From assembly GCF_002778325.1 (NCBI RefSeq), contig NZ_NESI01000007.1, positions 170,712 to 234,711 on the forward strand: a DNA stretch of 64,000 bases, in the 5' to 3' direction. Under the pieces are notes generated by a model. It was given only the letters and a program-made list of their open reading frames with translations, did not search any database and had not been told where the DNA came from. Below, in pieces: positions 44,096 to 54,604 of this stretch (position 1 is its first letter; each line of letters opens with the position of its first letter). The DNA comes from Limnohabitans sp. B9-3. GTDB taxonomy: Bacteria > Pseudomonadota > Gammaproteobacteria > Burkholderiales > Burkholderiaceae_C. A program made the position numbers and the translations under genes.

Positions 44096-45217
44096 ATGCA
44101 AAAAGTTATCCACAGCGAAAACATAAAGCAAGCGTTGCAACTGCGGGGCTGGAAGCAAAAAGATTTGGCCACTGCCCTTGGCGTGACAGCACAGTCAGTC
44201 ACCAACTGGCTCAGGGGTTCAGACTTTCCGCGCCCCGACAAACTGCTCAAGCTCGCAACCACTTTGCAAATGGGCTTTACAGACTTGGTCAAGCTCGAAG
44301 CCGCAGGCCAGCCCGTGGTGGCTTTCCGTAAAAAAGCAGGTACCAAAACAACCGATGGCCACATCAGCAAAGCTATGGTGATGGGCGAGTTGCTCAAAGC
44401 ACTGGTGCCTTTTTTGCCAGAGCTGCCCGTACTCCGCTTGCAGCTACAGCAGCCAAGCACCGATTACGAGCAGCTACAAACATTGGCTAGCCAAGTGCGC
44501 CATCGTTTGGGCTTGGGCGAGCAAGCTGCAATTTCATACAAAGATTTGCTGGGTGAGTTTGACAACAACGGCGCAGTGGTGGCTCCAGTGTTGTGGGGGC
44601 AAAAGCAAAACCACAAAAATGCGCTGCACATCCTGCTGCCGCAAGAACGGGTGACCTTCATCTTCCTCAACTTAGACACACACCAAGAAGACTTCAAGTT
44701 TTGGATGGCGCACGAACTGGCGCACGTGTACACGCCAGAGCTTGCAGGTAAGAACGAGGGCGAAGATTTTGCCGATGCGTTTGCAGGTGCTTTATTGTTT
44801 CCTAAAGCCGTGGCGAAAAAAACGTACGAAGAGGCCAGCACTAGTAACAAGACAGGCGAGAAAAAACTGTTAGAGGCGCAAGCACAGGCGTATGGCATTT
44901 CTCTCTACAGTGTGTTTTCCGAAGTAAATCGCTACGCCAAATCGCAAGGGCTCACGTTGCTAAAACACACAGATGCACAAATTCACGCTATATGCTCCAT
45001 GCAGCGTGGCGGCACTGTGAGCGAAACATTGTTTACACCAGTACCCGCCGAGCCCAGCGCCTATGTGGCAGCTGTGAAGAACGTGTTTAGAAGCTCGTTC
45101 TTTGAATCGCTGCAACGCATGATTAAAAGCAAGCAGACAGGGCCCGGCTATATCCAGCAGGTGATGGACATACCCATGCAAGACGCGATAGCACTGCATG
45201 GAGAGTTGAGCCATTGA
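44096..45217 (+). CDS. XRE helix-turn-helix and ImmA/IrrE metallopeptidase fusion
   Basis: Two-domain regulator, 373 residues. An N-terminal Cro/CI-type HTH (IKQALQLRGWKQKDLATALG, VTAQSVTNWLRGSDFPRP) and a central to C-terminal ImmA/IrrE (DUF955) peptidase with zinc motif WMAHELAHVYTPELAGKNEG and the third ligand region EDFADAFAGALLFP. Such proteins repress neighbouring mobile or toxin genes and lift repression by self- or partner cleavage. ATG at 44096 is favoured by the promoter position; ATG at 44078 would add six residues. A TTGA overlap couples it to the PIN gene, so this looks like a two-gene toxin-antitoxin or stress-response unit. Confidence 0.85.
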   Translation: MQKVIHSENIKQALQLRGWKQKDLATALGVTAQSVTNWLRGSDFPRPDKLLKLATTLQMGFTDLVKLEAAGQPVVAFRKKAGTKTTDGHISKAMVMGELLKALVPFLPELPVLRLQLQQPSTDYEQLQTLASQVRHRLGLGEQAAISYKDLLGEFDNNGAVVAPVLWGQKQNHKNALHILLPQERVTFIFLNLDTHQEDFKFWMAHELAHVYTPELAGKNEGEDFADAFAGALLFPKAVAKKTYEEASTSNKTGEKKLLEAQAQAYGISLYSVFSEVNRYAKSQGLTLLKHTDAQIHAICSMQRGGTVSETLFTPVPAEPSAYVAAVKNVFRSSFFESLQRMIKSKQTGPGYIQQVMDIPMQDAIALHGELSH

Positions 45218-45816
45218 CAACGCTGGTCCTGCTCGATACCAACACCTATTTGCGCCTCGCCAAGCGAGTGCGGCCTTTTGTGGGGCTGGAATTCGGGCAG
45301 GTGCCATATTTGCTGGCCATTCACAAAGTGACCGAGGACGAGGTGCACTGCAGCGCGCACCTCAAGTTTACAAATCCTTGGTTTGATGGGCCAGAGTTTG
45401 CCAACGAGCGCTTGGCTAAACAGGTGCGATTGACCAAAGATGAAAAGGCTCAGATTGAGGCCGCGCAAAGTGTGCTGATGGGCTGGGTGCAAATGGATGT
45501 GAGCAGGTTCACGTCGTTTGGCCGATCACCGCCAGGCTATGCCGATTGTTGGTTGTTAGCGTTTGGGCAGGTCAGGCCTGCTGTTGTGGTGACAGATGAC
45601 TTGGGCATGCACGAGCTGGCCAAAGACTTTAAAGACATCAAGGTTTGGCACGGATATGAGCTGTTAGCCAAGCTCAAGACGGCCAAGGTTGTGGACGATG
45701 CGTTGATTCGAGACATTTACCAAGCACTTGAAGCCAATGGCGATATGACCAAGACTTGGGAAGACGCAAAACACAAGGTTTTCAAAAAAATCTTCGGTCC
45801 AGCGCCTGCTGAGTGA
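45214..45816 (+). CDS. PIN-like domain protein, presumed RNase partner of XRE-ImmA
   Basis: 200-residue protein with the PIN layout: first acidic motif TLVLLDTNTYLRLAKRV near the N-terminus, a middle GYADCWLLAFGQVRPA and late VVVTDDLGMHELAKDF, giving the acidic residues D8, D and DD expected of a metal-dependent RNase. It resembles the PIN proteins (DUF4411 type) found beside XRE-ImmA genes. The start is TTG at 45214 inside the stop of the preceding gene, with GGAGAG upstream. The last 50 residues are charged and helical. Toxin function is inferred from the pairing, not shown. It ends 18 bases before the SAH riboswitch. Confidence 0.78.
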   Translation: MTTLVLLDTNTYLRLAKRVRPFVGLEFGQVPYLLAIHKVTEDEVHCSAHLKFTNPWFDGPEFANERLAKQVRLTKDEKAQIEAAQSVLMGWVQMDVSRFTSFGRSPPGYADCWLLAFGQVRPAVVVTDDLGMHELAKDFKDIKVWHGYELLAKLKTAKVVDDALIRDIYQALEANGDMTKTWEDAKHKVFKKIFGPAPAE

Positions 45817-45834
45817 GCGGTTAAAATAAGCACT

Positions 45835-45921
45835 CCCAAGGAGCGTTGCAGCTTCACCCGTCCTCTCAGGACTCGCGCGTGAAGTCAGGCTTGGGGCCGA
45901 ATCTTTTGCAACGACGCTCAC
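45835..45921 (+). promoter_or_regulatory. S-adenosylhomocysteine (SAH) riboswitch
   Basis: Fits the SAH aptamer: stem P1 CCAAG (45836-45840) with CTTGG (45890-45894), conserved GGAGCGTTGCAGC right after the left arm, a variable inner hairpin, AGGCTTGG, and the 3' pseudoknot strand GCAACGACGCTC (45908-45919) pairing with GAGCGTTGC. It ends about 20 bases before the Shine-Dalgarno AGGTGAG of metH part 2. SAH riboswitches turn on SAH recycling genes (ahcY, metH) when SAH builds up. A -10-like TAAAAT sits at 45822. Confidence 0.88.
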
Positions 45922-45952
45922 CTGTTTTGTTAGCCCCCAGGTGAGTACCCCC

Positions 45953-48712
<2,760 letters not shown>

Positions 48713-48716
48713 GCGT

Positions 48717-49415
48717 TCACCAGCGCAGGAGGCGGCGTCCAAGCAGGGCGCCGATGGCGGGCATCAAGCTCATGCCGAGTAAGTAGCCCAGTGTTTCCAA
48801 GGGGCTGGCCGAGACGCTGGCGTGCAGCGAGTACAGCAGCGCCGACAAAGCCCCCGCCATAAACCCGGCGCTGGCACCTGCCCAAGCCGGTTGTGTGGGG
48901 GCCATGCTGCGCAGCGTCCACAGCAGCGCTGCCAGCCAGGGGAGGGCCAAGGCCGAAATGCTGGCGGCGGTATGCCACACCCCTCGCCACGCTTGCGCCG
49001 TGCCTGCCCAGCCGTGATCGACGCTCGCCAACATCCAAGGCGCGGCTTGGGCTAGTAGGTGTTGCTCTTCGGGGCTGCCGGGGGCGAAGGGCGAAATCGT
49101 GATGGCCAGCAAACCGGTCATGGACGCACCTGCACTCCAAACCATAGGGCCTGCCGACTCCCCAGGCCGCGCCAACCGCAGCACCATGACCCACGCACTG
49201 GCGCACAGCCACAGCATCAGCCCTAGCTTGACCCAAAACGCGGGGGTGTCCATCAGCGACACGATGCGCAGATCAATGCCCCAAAACACCAGCAGCATGG
49301 CCCCGCTGACGACACTGGCCAGCAACACTGCGTGTGTGAACATCAGGTGAATGCGCACGGGGGCCACGGCTTGGCTGTCTGCGACCAGTTGGGCAATGAA
49401 ATCATGGGTCTTCAA
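48717..49415 (-). CDS. NrsF-like anti-sigma factor (DUF1109)
   Basis: Six-helix inner-membrane protein of 232 residues, of the DUF1109/NrsF family known as anti-sigma factors of ECF SigF-type regulators. Hydrophobic segments around 28-48, 60-80, 92-110, 150-168, 180-200 and 205-225; short cytoplasmic N-terminus MKTHDFIAQLVADSQAVAPV. The start is TTG at 49415 in a TTGA overlap with the sigma gene and is backed by GGAGG five bases upstream. Co-transcribed with the sigma factor. Confidence 0.85.
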   Translation of the reverse strand: MKTHDFIAQLVADSQAVAPVRIHLMFTHAVLLASVVSGAMLLVFWGIDLRIVSLMDTPAFWVKLGLMLWLCASAWVMVLRLARPGESAGPMVWSAGASMTGLLAITISPFAPGSPEEQHLLAQAAPWMLASVDHGWAGTAQAWRGVWHTAASISALALPWLAALLWTLRSMAPTQPAWAGASAGFMAGALSALLYSLHASVSASPLETLGYLLGMSLMPAIGALLGRRLLRW

Positions 49416-49972
49416 AAGATACCTCCGTAGAGTTTGGCCAGCGCTTTGAGCCCTCGGTGGATGTTCACCTTCACGGCCGACTCGGACTGCCCCGTGAGTT
49501 CGGCCGCTTCAGCCACGGTGTGCCCCTCGAGCTTGGTGTGCTCAATCGGGCGGCGTTGTTTGTCGGGTAATTGGCTGAGCATGTGCGTCAGATGGACTTT
49601 GGAGGCATCGGCGTCCTCGGTGCTGGCCATCCAGAGTTGGTCGTGCCAGTCGTCAATCGGGTCGTTTTTGTCGTCATGTCGTGCTTGGGCGCGCAGGTGG
49701 TCGATCAGCTTGTAGCGGGCGATGGCGTAAACCCATGCCGTGAGCGGTTGCTTGGGATCGTAAGTATGACTCTTTTGATGTATTGATAATAATATTTCTT
49801 GTACTAAATCTTCCACATCTTGGGGTTTATCCCGTAATCGACGCCTTAAAAACAGCCGCAAGTGCTGGCTCAATCGCGTCAAAACGTCTTGGTAACACCT
49901 GGCATCCCCGGCCAGCGCTTCCCGCCAAGCGGCGTGCAGGTCCGCTTCAATAATTTGGAGTCGCGCATTCAT
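49412..49972 (-). CDS. ECF sigma factor of the SigF/DUF1109-linked group
   Basis: 186-residue ECF sigma factor. Region 2 with DVEDLVQEILLSIHQKSHTY and LTAWVYAIARYKLIDHLRA binds the -10; region 4 with HTVAEAAELTGQSESAVKVN and IHRGLKALAKL binds the -35. The pairing with a DUF1109 gene places it with SigF of Caulobacter and relatives, which respond to heavy-metal or oxidative stress. It is divergent from the MNIO-like gene, whose promoter region contains a fitting ECF promoter. ATG at 49972. Confidence 0.92.
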   Translation of the reverse strand: MNARLQIIEADLHAAWREALAGDARCYQDVLTRLSQHLRLFLRRRLRDKPQDVEDLVQEILLSIHQKSHTYDPKQPLTAWVYAIARYKLIDHLRAQARHDDKNDPIDDWHDQLWMASTEDADASKVHLTHMLSQLPDKQRRPIEHTKLEGHTVAEAAELTGQSESAVKVNIHRGLKALAKLYGGIF

Positions 49973-50027
49973 GATTTTTTAGTATTGGGGGCTTTGATTA
50001 CAAAGTTTGTGATTTGCGTTCCATGAC

Positions 50028-50054
50028 GTAACGAAAGTGGTCCTCGCATCGAAT
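50028..50054 (+). promoter_or_regulatory. ECF-type promoter upstream of MNIO-like gene
   Basis: GTAACG, 16 bases, CGAAT. This resembles the GTAAC-N16-CGAA promoter described for SigF-type ECF factors, and lies about 50 bases before the MNIO-like ATG and next to the sigma gene. The predicted start of transcription is near 50061. Confidence 0.6.
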
Positions 50055-50103
50055 TTAGTCACTCAGGCCCATCGATCGGCTACCCCTTGCTACAAAACGA
50101 GCT

Positions 50104-50937
50104 ATGAACAATCACAGAATCACAGGCATTGGCTTGGCGTTAAAGCCAGTGGCCATTGCTGTTCACCCCGCCAGCGACGCTGACACCACCTTGCGCGATG
50201 GTTTCGCGTCGCGTCAGTCCGAGGATCTTCAATTCATTGAAGTGGCGGCCGAGCAGTGGTTGGGCATGGGCGGGCCGTGGGGCCAGCATTTGCGTGAGGC
50301 CACGCAGCGGTGGCCCAGTGTGTGTGTGAGTCAAAGCCTTTCGCTCGGAGGACCTGGACGTTTGGACATGGCGCTGGTCCATCAACTCGCGACCTTCGTG
50401 CGCGGCCATGAGATGGCGATGTTCTCAGAGGCCCTCAGTTGGAGCGATGACGACGCCCCGTTGTTCACCTGCTTGCCAATTCCCGCCACAACCGCGGCAT
50501 TGCAATGGACCGCAGATCGCATCATGCGTGTGCAAGATGCGTTGGGTCAATCGATCGGTATTCGCAACGTGTCGCACCACGCGGTGCCGCCCATGTCGGC
50601 CATGCATGAGGCGGCTTTCATCAGCGCGTTAGTGGCCCAAACGGGTTGCCATGTGCATTTAGACATCACGGCATTGGCTGAAAACAGCCATCGCTTCGGT
50701 TTCGACGCGCTGCAGTTCTTGGCTGCGTTGCCCATGCAGCGCGTGAATTACGTGCGTTTAGGTGGCGCAGAGGCCAGTCCTATCGAACCATCCTTGAACT
50801 CGGCAGCTGCGCGATTGCTTCCTGCTGTGTTGTCACACCTGCACCCCGAAGTTCCCGTGTGTGTGGATGATTGGGCGCAACTCAAGCGCTGGTCTGATGC
50901 GGCCGTGTCGACTTCTAAAAAGACTGTCGCATGTTGA
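50104..50937 (+). CDS. MNIO (DUF692/BufB-like) family protein lacking the canonical metal ligands
   Basis: 277 residues with the DUF692 framework: GIGLALKPVAIA, IEVAAEQWLGMGGPWG, SLSLGGPGRLDMALVHQL, MFSEALSWSDDDAPLF, LPIPATTAALQW, RIMRVQDALGQSIGIRNVS and ITALAENSHRFGFDALQFLA. Active MNIOs are multinuclear iron oxygenases whose ligands lie in (from memory of the family) PEN, CHG, SEH, DLLP, LEN, DVNN and HVAGH. Here these read AEQ, VSQ, SEA, TCLP, IRN, DITA and RLGGA, so nearly all His, Asn and acidic ligands are gone. It is likely a pseudoenzyme or structural partner. Overlaps the BufC-like gene by seven bases; no bufferin precursor gene precedes it. Confidence 0.78.
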   Translation: MNNHRITGIGLALKPVAIAVHPASDADTTLRDGFASRQSEDLQFIEVAAEQWLGMGGPWGQHLREATQRWPSVCVSQSLSLGGPGRLDMALVHQLATFVRGHEMAMFSEALSWSDDDAPLFTCLPIPATTAALQWTADRIMRVQDALGQSIGIRNVSHHAVPPMSAMHEAAFISALVAQTGCHVHLDITALAENSHRFGFDALQFLAALPMQRVNYVRLGGAEASPIEPSLNSAAARLLPAVLSHLHPEVPVCVDDWAQLKRWSDAAVSTSKKTVAC

Positions 50938-51692
50938 ACGATTCCCGCGATTTCCAGTTTGCGTTGGCCCGTCATTTGCGTGACCCGCACAGCATGCCCT
51001 TGCCTGCGGGCGTGTCTGCTGAGCAGGCCGCCACGTATGAGCGTGCCATGTTTAAAAACTTGTGCGACATCCTCAATCCCGCCTATCCGCTCACGCGTGG
51101 GCTCTTGGGTGACTGGGCTTGGCGCGCGGCGGTCCGTTACTTTCTGCGCGACTATCCAGCGACAGCACCTTGGCCTCGTACCGTCTTGTTGGAATTTGCG
51201 CGCTATTTGCGTGAGAGTCCTGAGACACAAACCTTGCCCGCCTGGCTCAACGATGTGTCGCATTTCGAATGGCTCAAAGGCGCGGTGGCAACCTCCGCTG
51301 TGGTCTTGCCGCAAGCGGGCGTGGCGGTGGATGTCACCGCTGATTTGATGACGCATGTCGTGGTGCTGAACCCGACCTATGTCGAGGTGTCGTACGACTG
51401 GCCCGTGGACGACATCGACTTGGATCACCGCCCCGATGAGAGGCAGGCCACTTACTTGTCTGTGTTGCGGGATGTGGATGGCGCAGTGCAAGTGGTGACG
51501 AGCAACTTGTTTCGTGCGCAGTTGCTGGCCTTGTTCAATGATGGGATGACGGGCCGTCAAGCATTCAACGCCATGGCTGTCTGGTTGCAACACCCGAACA
51601 CCGAAGACCTGTTGCGCTATGGCCCCGATTTGCTGGCGCAATACCAAAACGAAGGCGTGATTCTGGGCGGGAAGGTGGCAGCTGGCCTTTAA
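50931..51692 (+). CDS. BufC/HvfC-like DUF2063 protein
   Basis: 253-residue partner of MNIO proteins. N-terminal DUF2063 domain: RDFQFALARHLRDPHSMPLP, ATYERAMFKNLCDILNPAYP, LLGDWAWRAAVRYFLRDYPA, LPAWLNDVSHFEWLKGAV. The family serves as substrate-peptide recruiter for BufB in bufferin maturation. The C-terminal part (LNPTYVEVSYDWPVDDIDLD onward) resembles the second DUF2063 domain. ATG at 50931 overlaps the MNIO-like gene. It converges with yifB, the stops overlapping by two bases. Confidence 0.78.
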   Translation: MLNDSRDFQFALARHLRDPHSMPLPAGVSAEQAATYERAMFKNLCDILNPAYPLTRGLLGDWAWRAAVRYFLRDYPATAPWPRTVLLEFARYLRESPETQTLPAWLNDVSHFEWLKGAVATSAVVLPQAGVAVDVTADLMTHVVVLNPTYVEVSYDWPVDDIDLDHRPDERQATYLSVLRDVDGAVQVVTSNLFRAQLLALFNDGMTGRQAFNAMAVWLQHPNTEDLLRYGPDLLAQYQNEGVILGGKVAAGL

Positions 51693-53236
51693 CGGCTGAC
51701 TAAAACCCGTCGGTACTGCACCGCCTCTGCCACATGCGCCACCTGAATGTGGGTGGCGTCGGCCAAATCGGCGATGGTGCGTGCCACCCGCAGGGCTCGG
51801 TGCGTGCTGCGCCCCGACCACCCCAACTTGCTCGCCGCGCTCTGCAAAAACTGCGCGGCTGCCTTGTCGATGTGCACATGATCGTCGAGGGCTTGGCCCA
51901 CCAGTGATTGGTTGGGTGCACCTTGACGCGCCATGGCTTTGGCATGGGCCGCTGCGCAACGTGCCCGCACAGTGGCCGTCGACTCGCCTGGACCTGCCTG
52001 CAGCAGAACCTCCGGCGCGAGGGTGGGCACTTCAACTTGTAAATCAATGCGGTCCAACAACGGGCCACTGAGCTTGCCTTGGTAGCGCGCCACTTGGTCG
52101 GGTGTGCAGCGACACGCTTTCAGCGTGGAGCCCAAATAGCCACAGGGGCAGGGGTTCATGGCCGCAATCAGTTGAAACTTGGCCGGAAAACGCGCTTGCC
52201 GCGCCGCCCGTGAAATGGTGATGTGGCCGTTTTCCAGCGGTTCGCGCAAGGCTTCCAATGCACTGCGGTTTACCTCGGCCAGCTCGTCCAAAAACAAGAC
52301 CCCGTGGTGCGCCAGCGAAATCTCGCCTGGCCGCGGCGGGGTGCCACCCCCTACCAAAGCCACTGAGGTTGCGGTGTGATGGGGGCTGCGTGTGGGCCGT
52401 TGCAGCCATTGACTCAGCTCAAAGCGCCCCGCCAAGCTGGCGATGGCGGCACTCTCCAGCGCCTCGTCCAGCGTCATGGGCGGCAGCAGGTCGGCAAAGC
52501 GTTGCGCCAACATGGATTTGCCGGTGCCGGGTGGCCCTACTAAAAGAAGAGAGTGGCCACCTGCCGCTGCAATTTCTAGGGCACGTCGCGGTGCGGCTTG
52601 GCCTTTTACATCCGACAAATCGGGCCCACGCAAGGGCGTGGTGCTTTGACCCACTGGCGATGCAATGCGGCACCAACCGCTGGCGTCGCTCTCGGGTGCT
52701 GTGGCGTTGCTCAGCCCTGGTTTGGCAAAGCGCGCCACCACGTCGCTCAAATGGTTCGCGCGGTACACCTCGGCCGTGGGCACCAAAGCCGCCTCTTCGG
52801 CGCTGCCCGGCGGCAGCACCAAGCGCGTGCGTAGACCAGCGCTGTGCAGTGCTAGCCCCATGGCTAAGGCACCGCGCACGGGGCGCAGCTCGCCGGACAG
52901 TGACAGTTCACCTGCGAATTCGTGAAGTGCCAGCGCCGCCTCGTCGAGCTGGCCATGCGCGGCCAAGATGCCCAAGGCAATGGGCAAATCAAACCGCCCT
53001 GAGTCTTTGGGCAGATCGGCGGGCGCAAGGTTGACCGTGATGCGCTTGTTGCTGGGAAAGTCCAAGCCTGAGTTTTGAATGGCGCAGCGCACCCGCTCGC
53101 GCGCCTCTTTGACTTCGGTGTCCGCCAATCCCACCAAGCTGAAACTGGGTAGGCCGTTGGCCAAATGCACCTCAACGGTCACGGCAGGCGCCTGCAAACC
53201 TAAAAGTGCGCGGCTGTGAATCAAGGCTAAGGCCAT
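51689..53236 (-). CDS. YifB-family Mg-chelatase-like AAA+ ATPase (ComM)
   Basis: 515-residue hexameric ATPase, ComM/YifB, which promotes branch migration during natural transformation in Vibrio and Haemophilus. N-terminal ChlI-like domain (GLPSFSLVGLADTEVKEARE; NLAPADLPKDSGRFDLPIAL), Walker A LLLVGPPGTGKSMLAQRFAD, Walker B GVLFLDELAEVNRSALEALR, the zinc-like MNPCPCGYLGS site and C-terminal Mg_chelatase_C domain (GWSGRSTHRALRVARTIADL). ATG at 53236 with AGAAGA upstream; the frame extending to 53296 is not supported. Divergent from the porin gene. Confidence 0.93.
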   Translation of the reverse strand: MALALIHSRALLGLQAPAVTVEVHLANGLPSFSLVGLADTEVKEARERVRCAIQNSGLDFPSNKRITVNLAPADLPKDSGRFDLPIALGILAAHGQLDEAALALHEFAGELSLSGELRPVRGALAMGLALHSAGLRTRLVLPPGSAEEAALVPTAEVYRANHLSDVVARFAKPGLSNATAPESDASGWCRIASPVGQSTTPLRGPDLSDVKGQAAPRRALEIAAAGGHSLLLVGPPGTGKSMLAQRFADLLPPMTLDEALESAAIASLAGRFELSQWLQRPTRSPHHTATSVALVGGGTPPRPGEISLAHHGVLFLDELAEVNRSALEALREPLENGHITISRAARQARFPAKFQLIAAMNPCPCGYLGSTLKACRCTPDQVARYQGKLSGPLLDRIDLQVEVPTLAPEVLLQAGPGESTATVRARCAAAHAKAMARQGAPNQSLVGQALDDHVHIDKAAAQFLQSAASKLGWSGRSTHRALRVARTIADLADATHIQVAHVAEAVQYRRVLVSR

Positions 53237-53291
53237 AAATCTTCTCTTTCTGCGTATTTGTCCCCAAGTTGGGGCGGTTTCTAAATGTTTA

Positions 53292-53308
53292 CGCACCAGT
53301 CTTGTGCG
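53292..53308. promoter_or_regulatory. NtrC-like binding site
   Basis: CGCAC, seven bases, GTGCG, close to the NtrC consensus TGCAC-N7-GTGCA, centred about 95 bases upstream of the sigma-54 promoter -24 element. Position and spacing are what an NtrC enhancer needs. Confidence 0.5.
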
Positions 53309-53390
53309 AAAAAATAAGCCGTCGTTCAGACTACTGCATCACTTTGGTTCTCGGGGAGGGTGTTTGCTCAACTTTTGTTCTATTAAGAGC

Positions 53391-53405
53391 TGGCACGGAC
53401 CCTGC
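53391..53405 (+). promoter_or_regulatory. Sigma-54 promoter for porin-glnK-amtB
   Basis: TGGCACG-GACC-CTGC, one mismatch from the sigma-54 consensus TGGCACG-N4-TTGC, with exact GG-to-GC spacing. It lies about 40 bases before the porin ATG. Together with the NtrC-like site it places the operon under nitrogen control. Confidence 0.8.
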
Positions 53406-53446
53406 TTAGTAGGTGTGTCCTTTTCAATTTATCAATGGAGAAAACA

Positions 53447-54193
53447 ATGAAACTCAAGTCCAAACTTCTGCTGGCTCTCTTGGCCACTTCTTCTGCTGCT
53501 TTCGCTCAAACTGCACCTGCTGCGCCTGAGTCGACACTGGCTTACAACGTGGGTGTGGTGTCTGAATACCGTTACCGTTCTATTGGCCAGTCCAAAGGTG
53601 CGCCTGCGTTGCAAGGCGGCGTGGACTATGCCAATGCCAACGGTTTCTACGCTGGCGCTTGGGGTTCGACCATCAAGTGGATCAAAGAAGCGGGTGCTAC
53701 TGATGGCTCCACAGAGCTGGACCTCTACGGCGGTTACAAATTTGAAGCTGCTGGCCTGGCATACGACGTGGGTTACTTGCGTTATGAATACCTGGGCAAC
53801 AAGCTCAAAAACGTGTCGGGCTTTACCAACGCCAATACAGACGAAGTCTATGGCGCTGTGACAGCAGGCCCAGTGACTGCCAAGTACTCTTATTCACTGT
53901 CTGACTTGTTCGGAAACATCAATTCCAAAGGCAGCTCTTACCTCGATCTGAGCGCTACCTTCGATTTGGGCGACGGCTACTCTCTGGTGCCTCACGCTGG
54001 CCGTCAAGTGATCAAAAACAGTACGACAGGCAGCTACACCGATGTGTCATTGACTTTGAACAAAGATTTGGGTGATGGCTTGTCTGCTAGCTTGTCAGCG
54101 ATCAGTACCAACGCCAACAAGTCCTTCTACACCTACAACAACTATTACCAAGGCAAAAACATTGTTGTTGCCGGCGTGAAATACAGCTTCTAA
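53447..54193 (+). CDS. TorF-family putative outer-membrane porin
   Basis: 248-residue outer-membrane beta-barrel of the TorF/Gcw_chp family. Signal peptide 1-20 (LLALLATSSAAFAQ), then NVGVVSEYRYRSIGQSKGAP, the hallmark of the family, GGVDYANANGFYAGAWGSTI and the alternating strands up to KYSF at the C-terminus (aromatic end typical of barrels). ATG at 53447 has GGAG six bases upstream; the ATG at 53435 overlaps that site. First gene of the sigma-54 unit before glnK-amtB, so its likely role is entry of ammonium or small nitrogen compounds in nitrogen limitation. Confidence 0.88.
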   Translation: MKLKSKLLLALLATSSAAFAQTAPAAPESTLAYNVGVVSEYRYRSIGQSKGAPALQGGVDYANANGFYAGAWGSTIKWIKEAGATDGSTELDLYGGYKFEAAGLAYDVGYLRYEYLGNKLKNVSGFTNANTDEVYGAVTAGPVTAKYSYSLSDLFGNINSKGSSYLDLSATFDLGDGYSLVPHAGRQVIKNSTTGSYTDVSLTLNKDLGDGLSASLSAISTNANKSFYTYNNYYQGKNIVVAGVKYSF

Positions 54194-54565
<372 letters not shown>

Positions 54566-54604
54566 TCGCAGCGCCCTCATCGTCCTTTCGAAAGAAGATC
54601 CATC

